A DNA stretch of 64,000 nucleotides. It comes from Rhizobium sp. GTDB lineage: Bacteria; Pseudomonadota; Alphaproteobacteria; Rhizobiales; Rhizobiaceae. The translations under genes were made by a program, and so were the position numbers. Positions within the stretch are counted from its first letter, which is position 1. Each line of letters begins with the position of its first letter. Positions 60,445-64,000 of this stretch are shown here, piece after piece. The stretch spans positions 1 to 64,000 of the forward strand of contig JAPZUE010000038.1 in the NCBI GenBank assembly GCA_027533385.1, in the 5' to 3' direction. The notes below the pieces were generated by a model, which worked only from the letters and a program-made list of their open reading frames with translations, searched no databases and was not told where the DNA came from.

Positions 60445-62244
60445 ATGATGGGGCGCGCCCAGAGGCAGACCCGGCCGGACCCGCATGCGATCGCGGCTGC
60501 CGCCACCTTTCAGAGCTTTGCCAATTGCTACATCCGCGAGATCGATGCCGGTTGCGGAGCCTGCATGACATTGGACGGCTGCGAGCGACGCTGCCTCGAC
60601 TGGTATCTTTCGGCGCCGAGGCTGCATCTGCGGGCGGTGCTGGCCACCGACAGCCGGGTCGGGCCGAAGGCCTTCGGGCCGCTCTTCAGCCGGCATTCCG
60701 GCGAACAGGGCTGGCAGCCGGTCGATCCGCTCTGGGCCGTGCAATGCCTGGTGCAGGACCTTTCCGAAAAGACGAAGGCGGACAGCCGGCCCGGCGCCGG
60801 GCTCGAATTGATGCTGAGGACGCTACAGAGCTGCGCCCGGATCGCCGACCTGGCCGACCAGACGGCCGGACGGCTGGACAATCAGCCCGAGGGTTTCCTC
60901 GAAAGCGAGCAATCGCTCACCTTCGGCCACTGGATGCATCCCACGCCGAAGAGCCTGACGGGCATGAGCGACTGGCAGTCGACCGTCTATGCGCCGGAGG
61001 GTGGCGGGCGTTTTGCGCTCACCTATTTCGCCGCACCGCGCGATAGGGTGCGGGCCTGCTCGGTCGCGGGCGATCTCGATGCCATCCTCAGGGATATGGC
61101 CGGCGATCTGCTCGACACGGTGCCGCTTCGCGAGGGCGAAATGCTTCTGCCGATGCATCCGCTGCAGGCCGAGGCGCTGCTGCTGCAGCCGCAGATCCAG
61201 GCGCTGATGGCGGCGGGCGGACTGCGCCTGCTCGGCAGCGGCGGTGTGCGGTTCACCGCGACTTCTTCCGTGCGCACAATCGCCTCCGACGACTGCGACT
61301 GGATGCTGAAATTCTCGCTGCCGGTGAAGATCACCAATTCGCTGAGGCTCAACCGCGCCCATGAGCTGGAGGCCGGGGTGGTGATGGCGCGGCTGGTCGC
61401 GCTGCTCGACCTTGAGACTCGGCTGCCGAAACTCGGCTTCCTCCGGGATCCCGCTTATCTGACACTCGATCTGCCGGGATCGAGCGAAAGCGGCTTCGAG
61501 GTGATCCTGCGCGAGAACCCCTATCGCGGCGACAGGGGCGACGGCGTGATCAGCCTTGCGGCGCTGACGGCGCCCGCCCTTCCCGGTCGGTGCCAGCGGC
61601 TTGCGGCACTCATCGAGCGGCTGACCGGAGAGGCGGGACTAGCGAAAACCGAGGCCGCGCATCAGTGGTTCGACGGCTATCTCGACTGCGCGGTCACCGC
61701 GCTTGTACGGCTCTATGACGAGACCGGCATCGCGCTCGAAGCGCATCAGCAGAACATGCTGGTGGATGTCTCCCAGGGCTGGCCGTCCAAGGTCGTCTAT
61801 CGCGACAGCCAGGGCTTTTATCTCTCCGAGCGGCATCGCCCGACGCTTACCTCCGCCCTACCCGCGCTCGCCGATGTCGCCGACCTCTTCTATCCCGACG
61901 CGGAGATCCGCCGCCGCTTCGGCTACTACCTTGTCGTCAATCAGGTCTTTGCCGTGATCCACCGGATGGCCGCCGAGGGCCTTGCCGATGAAGCCTGCCT
62001 GCTCGCCCGGCTGCGTGGACACCTGACGGCGCTGACCAGGACATTGCGCGGCAGCGGGCTGGATTTCATCCGACATCTTCTCGACGACAGCACGATCACC
62101 ACCAAGGCCAATCTCGGTGTCCGCGTCGCCGGCATCGACGAGCTCGAAGGTGGGGCGGGAGCCTCGCTTTATCGCGAAATGCCGAACCCGCTGCATCCGA
62201 CCCATATCCAGAACGGGGGGCTTACCGATGCCCTTGCCTCTTGA
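60445..62244 (+). CDS. IucA/IucC-family NIS siderophore synthetase 1
   Basis: 599 residues from ATG 60445, which has AGGAGA 7 bp upstream; longer starts lack this. Family motifs: FGHWMHPTPKSLTGMSDWQS (ATP site), LLPMHPLQAEALL, TSSVRTIASDDCDWMLKFSL, KITNSLR and ALEAHQQNMLVD. Joins a carboxylate such as citrate to an amine in NRPS-independent siderophore synthesis. The N-terminus has a Cys-rich stretch (CGACMTLDGCERRC) that is not usual for the family. Overlaps the next gene by 17 bp. Confidence 0.9.
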   Translation: MMGRAQRQTRPDPHAIAAAATFQSFANCYIREIDAGCGACMTLDGCERRCLDWYLSAPRLHLRAVLATDSRVGPKAFGPLFSRHSGEQGWQPVDPLWAVQCLVQDLSEKTKADSRPGAGLELMLRTLQSCARIADLADQTAGRLDNQPEGFLESEQSLTFGHWMHPTPKSLTGMSDWQSTVYAPEGGGRFALTYFAAPRDRVRACSVAGDLDAILRDMAGDLLDTVPLREGEMLLPMHPLQAEALLLQPQIQALMAAGGLRLLGSGGVRFTATSSVRTIASDDCDWMLKFSLPVKITNSLRLNRAHELEAGVVMARLVALLDLETRLPKLGFLRDPAYLTLDLPGSSESGFEVILRENPYRGDRGDGVISLAALTAPALPGRCQRLAALIERLTGEAGLAKTEAAHQWFDGYLDCAVTALVRLYDETGIALEAHQQNMLVDVSQGWPSKVVYRDSQGFYLSERHRPTLTSALPALADVADLFYPDAEIRRRFGYYLVVNQVFAVIHRMAAEGLADEACLLARLRGHLTALTRTLRGSGLDFIRHLLDDSTITTKANLGVRVAGIDELEGGAGASLYREMPNPLHPTHIQNGGLTDALAS

Positions 62245-63952
62245 TCTTCCCGGCCAGCCGGAGGAGCGCGTACTCCGGCAACTTGTCTCGGCCCTGCTTT
62301 TCGAAGGCGTAGCCCGGATCGACGATCCCGGTTCGAACGACGGCACGACGCGACTTGTCATCGGCAGCGGCGAGGCGCGTGCGCGGCTGCATCAGGGGCC
62401 CTTTGGTCGCCCCCGCATGGCGCCCGGCTCGCTGCAACTGCGCTGCCCACAGACGCGCGCCTGGACCGATGGCGCGCTCGATCGGCTGGTCGAACTCGTA
62501 CCGGCCCCTGAGGCGGCACGGTTGACCCTGCTCAAGGAATTGCAAAGCACGATCGTCTTTCTGGCGCAGGACAGCGCCCTGCCCCAACCCACTGATCGCC
62601 GTTCGCTCTCCTTCGACCGGCTCGATTGCGCGCTTTCCGAGGCGCATCCCTATCATCCCTGCTTCAAGTCGCGCACCGGCTTCAGCATCGAGGACAATGC
62701 CCTTTTCGGCCCGGAGGCCGCACGGCCCTTCCGGCTGCACTGGCTGGCTGTGGCGCGAGAGCATGTGCGCGAGGCGTTGCCCGAAGACCCCGCTCTCTTC
62801 TGGTCGAGGGAACTGGGGGAGGCACATGCGGCCCGGCTGGTCTCGCGGATGAAGCGCAAGGGCGTCTCGCTCGACAGCCATGCGCTCGTGCCCCTGCACC
62901 CCTGGCAGTGGCGGCATCTGAAGGACGGGTTGCTGGCCGACTGGATCGCCGACGGACGGGTGGCCTCGCTTGGCGAAAACGGCGATCCCTACCGGGCGAC
63001 GCAATCGATCCGCACACTCATCAACCATGCCGATCCGGCCCGCGCGCATGTGAAGCTGCCGCTCGACATCGTCAACACCTCCTCGATGCGCGTGCTGGAG
63101 CCGCATTCGATCGTCACGGCACCGCATCTCAGCCGCTGGCTTGCCGGGCTCGTTGCGGGCGACGAAGATTTCCGCAGCCGCTATCCGCTTGATATCCTGC
63201 AGGAATATGCCGGCATCCGCGTCGATGCTGATGGCGCGCTCGATGGCAAGCTCGGGCTGATGCTGCGCGAGAGCCCGAAACTCCTGCCCGGTGAGCAGGC
63301 GGTGCCGTTCAACGCGCTGATGATGCTGGAGGCGGACGGCAAGCCGTTCATCGCGCCCTTCATCGCGCGGCATGGGCTCCTGCCCTGGCTGCACCGGATG
63401 CTGGAGGTCGTGGTTCTGCCGGTCTGGCATCTGATGGTGCATCACGGCGTGGCGCTTGAGGCGCATGGGCAGAACATGATCCTCGTGCTGCGCCATGGCT
63501 GGCCGGAGCGGCTGATCCTGCGTGACTTCCACGAGAGCGTCGAATTCTGCCCGGCACTTCTGCGCCACCCGGAGGACCTGCCGGATGTTGCGGCCATCGA
63601 CCCCGTTTATGACGGGGCGCCGTCGGATGCCTATTACTGGACCGACCATGCCAACGAGCTGCGCGAACTGGTGATGGACTGCCTGTTCATCTACTGCCTG
63701 ACGGAGGTCTCGCTGTTGATCGAGACGGCCTATGGCCTGTCCGAGCAGGCCTTCTGGGATCTGGTGAGCGAACTGCTCGACAGTTACGGCGAGCACTATC
63801 CCGATAAGGCGCGGCTTCAGCTCTTTGCCCATGACAGCATGGAAATTTCGACGGAATCGCTGCTGTCACGCAAGCTTTTCCGCGACCGCAGCCTCTATCG
63901 CCACCGGGTGCCCAATCCGCTTGGGCTCAAAGAAAGGAGCGACCAGCCATGA
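62228..63952 (+). CDS. IucA/IucC-family NIS siderophore synthetase 2
   Basis: 574 residues from ATG 62228, 17 bp before the end of the first synthetase. Motifs: HPYHPCFKSRTGFSIEDNAL, LVPLHPWQWRHL, ATQSIRTLINHADPARAHVK, KLPLDIVNTSSMR and ALEAHGQNMILVLRHGW. Two unlike NIS synthetases in a row suggest stepwise condensation at both carboxyls of a citrate or similar core. Coupled to the next gene by ATGA. Confidence 0.9.
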   Translation: MPLPLDLPGQPEERVLRQLVSALLFEGVARIDDPGSNDGTTRLVIGSGEARARLHQGPFGRPRMAPGSLQLRCPQTRAWTDGALDRLVELVPAPEAARLTLLKELQSTIVFLAQDSALPQPTDRRSLSFDRLDCALSEAHPYHPCFKSRTGFSIEDNALFGPEAARPFRLHWLAVAREHVREALPEDPALFWSRELGEAHAARLVSRMKRKGVSLDSHALVPLHPWQWRHLKDGLLADWIADGRVASLGENGDPYRATQSIRTLINHADPARAHVKLPLDIVNTSSMRVLEPHSIVTAPHLSRWLAGLVAGDEDFRSRYPLDILQEYAGIRVDADGALDGKLGLMLRESPKLLPGEQAVPFNALMMLEADGKPFIAPFIARHGLLPWLHRMLEVVVLPVWHLMVHHGVALEAHGQNMILVLRHGWPERLILRDFHESVEFCPALLRHPEDLPDVAAIDPVYDGAPSDAYYWTDHANELRELVMDCLFIYCLTEVSLLIETAYGLSEQAFWDLVSELLDSYGEHYPDKARLQLFAHDSMEISTESLLSRKLFRDRSLYRHRVPNPLGLKERSDQP

Positions 63953-64000
63953 TCCTGATCGACGGGACCTTCCATAGCCAGACCGAGATCGATGCCAAAG
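63949..64000 (+). CDS. Start of a further siderophore-operon gene
   Basis: Only the first 17 codons (MILIDGTFHSQTEIDAK) are in the window. It starts in an ATGA overlap with the second NIS synthetase, so it belongs to the same operon. A tailoring enzyme or transporter is expected; the fragment is too short to tell. Confidence 0.6.
   Translation, partial: MILIDGTFHSQTEIDAK

Noticed and set aside
57891..60506. 871-codon open frame antisense to the TonB receptor
   Set aside because: Shadow frame; the + strand has signal peptide, STN, plug and barrel features in the right order.
62222..63832. 536-codon open frame antisense to NIS synthetase 2
   Set aside because: Shadow frame without motifs; the sense strand carries all IucA/IucC motifs.
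1..64000. CRISPR array
   Set aside because: No series of regularly spaced short repeats was seen; repeats found are att copies, the RIME element and the primase hairpin pair.

Overview
The window looks like a chromosome segment of a member of the Rhizobiaceae (Rhizobium/Agrobacterium/Ensifer group). The signs are high G+C, a RIME-type intergenic mosaic element between cysH and cysD, an APS-reductase-type cysH with cysDN, an alphaproteobacterial SOS box (GTTC-N7-GTTC), and many proteins of rhizobial style. The species cannot be fixed from sequence reading alone.

Layout. 1-6.8 kb is core chromosome: the end of an unknown gene, an Rrf2 regulator divergent from the sulfate-assimilation genes cysH-cysD-cysN, a MerR/B12-binding regulator and a LacI-family regulator. 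6841-52711 (about 45.9 kb) is a genomic island in the 3' half of tRNA-Pro(CGG). It is bounded by a 51-bp exact direct repeat (6841-6891 and 52661-52711), with a tyrosine integrase next to the left copy and the intact tRNA-Pro at the right copy. 52.7-64 kb is core chromosome again: a lipoprotein, a small zinc-ribbon protein, a PhnD-like binding protein with a fatty-acid desaturase, then an iron-uptake locus (FecI sigma factor, FecR, TonB-dependent receptor, two IucA/IucC NIS siderophore synthetases and the start of a further gene).

Inside the island, left to right: (a) integrase and an overlapping putative excisionase/regulator; (b) a tightly coupled leftward operon (13562 to 9565) with a metallophosphoesterase and five divergent tandem paralogues sharing an N-terminal GW motif and a C-terminal zinc ribbon; (c) an archaeo-eukaryotic-type primase/replication protein behind a structured leader; (d) small unknown genes, a HEPN-like protein and a secreted thermonuclease; (e) a TerY-P triad (VWA, PP2C phosphatase, protein kinase with HhH and topoisomerase-type zinc ribbon) and a GYF_2-RDD membrane protein; (f) a cassette of unknown small genes including a ParB-like protein; (g) an SOS-controlled umuDC operon and a nonsense-disrupted SRAP gene; (h) a secreted endonuclease/exonuclease/phosphatase-fold nuclease; (i) a four-gene operon of TIR-like, TIR, double-TIR and SLOG proteins; (j) an IS66 remnant; (k) a restriction operon of Phd-like protein, SNF2 helicase, adenine methyltransferase, type III Res-like enzyme and PD-(D/E)XK-like protein; (l) small accessory genes, a tRNA-like element and a zinc-ribbon protein. 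No conjugation, capsid or CRISPR genes were recognised, so the island reads as a non-self-transmissible integrative element carrying defence and DNA-damage cargo.

The most interesting part is the TIR/TIR/TIR-TIR/SLOG operon at 35649-38755. It resembles Thoeris-type nucleotide-signalling immunity, but no separate ThsA-type effector is visible. The tandem zinc-ribbon paralogue operon, the hairpin repeats inside the primase gene and the tRNA-like element at the island's right end are further points of interest.
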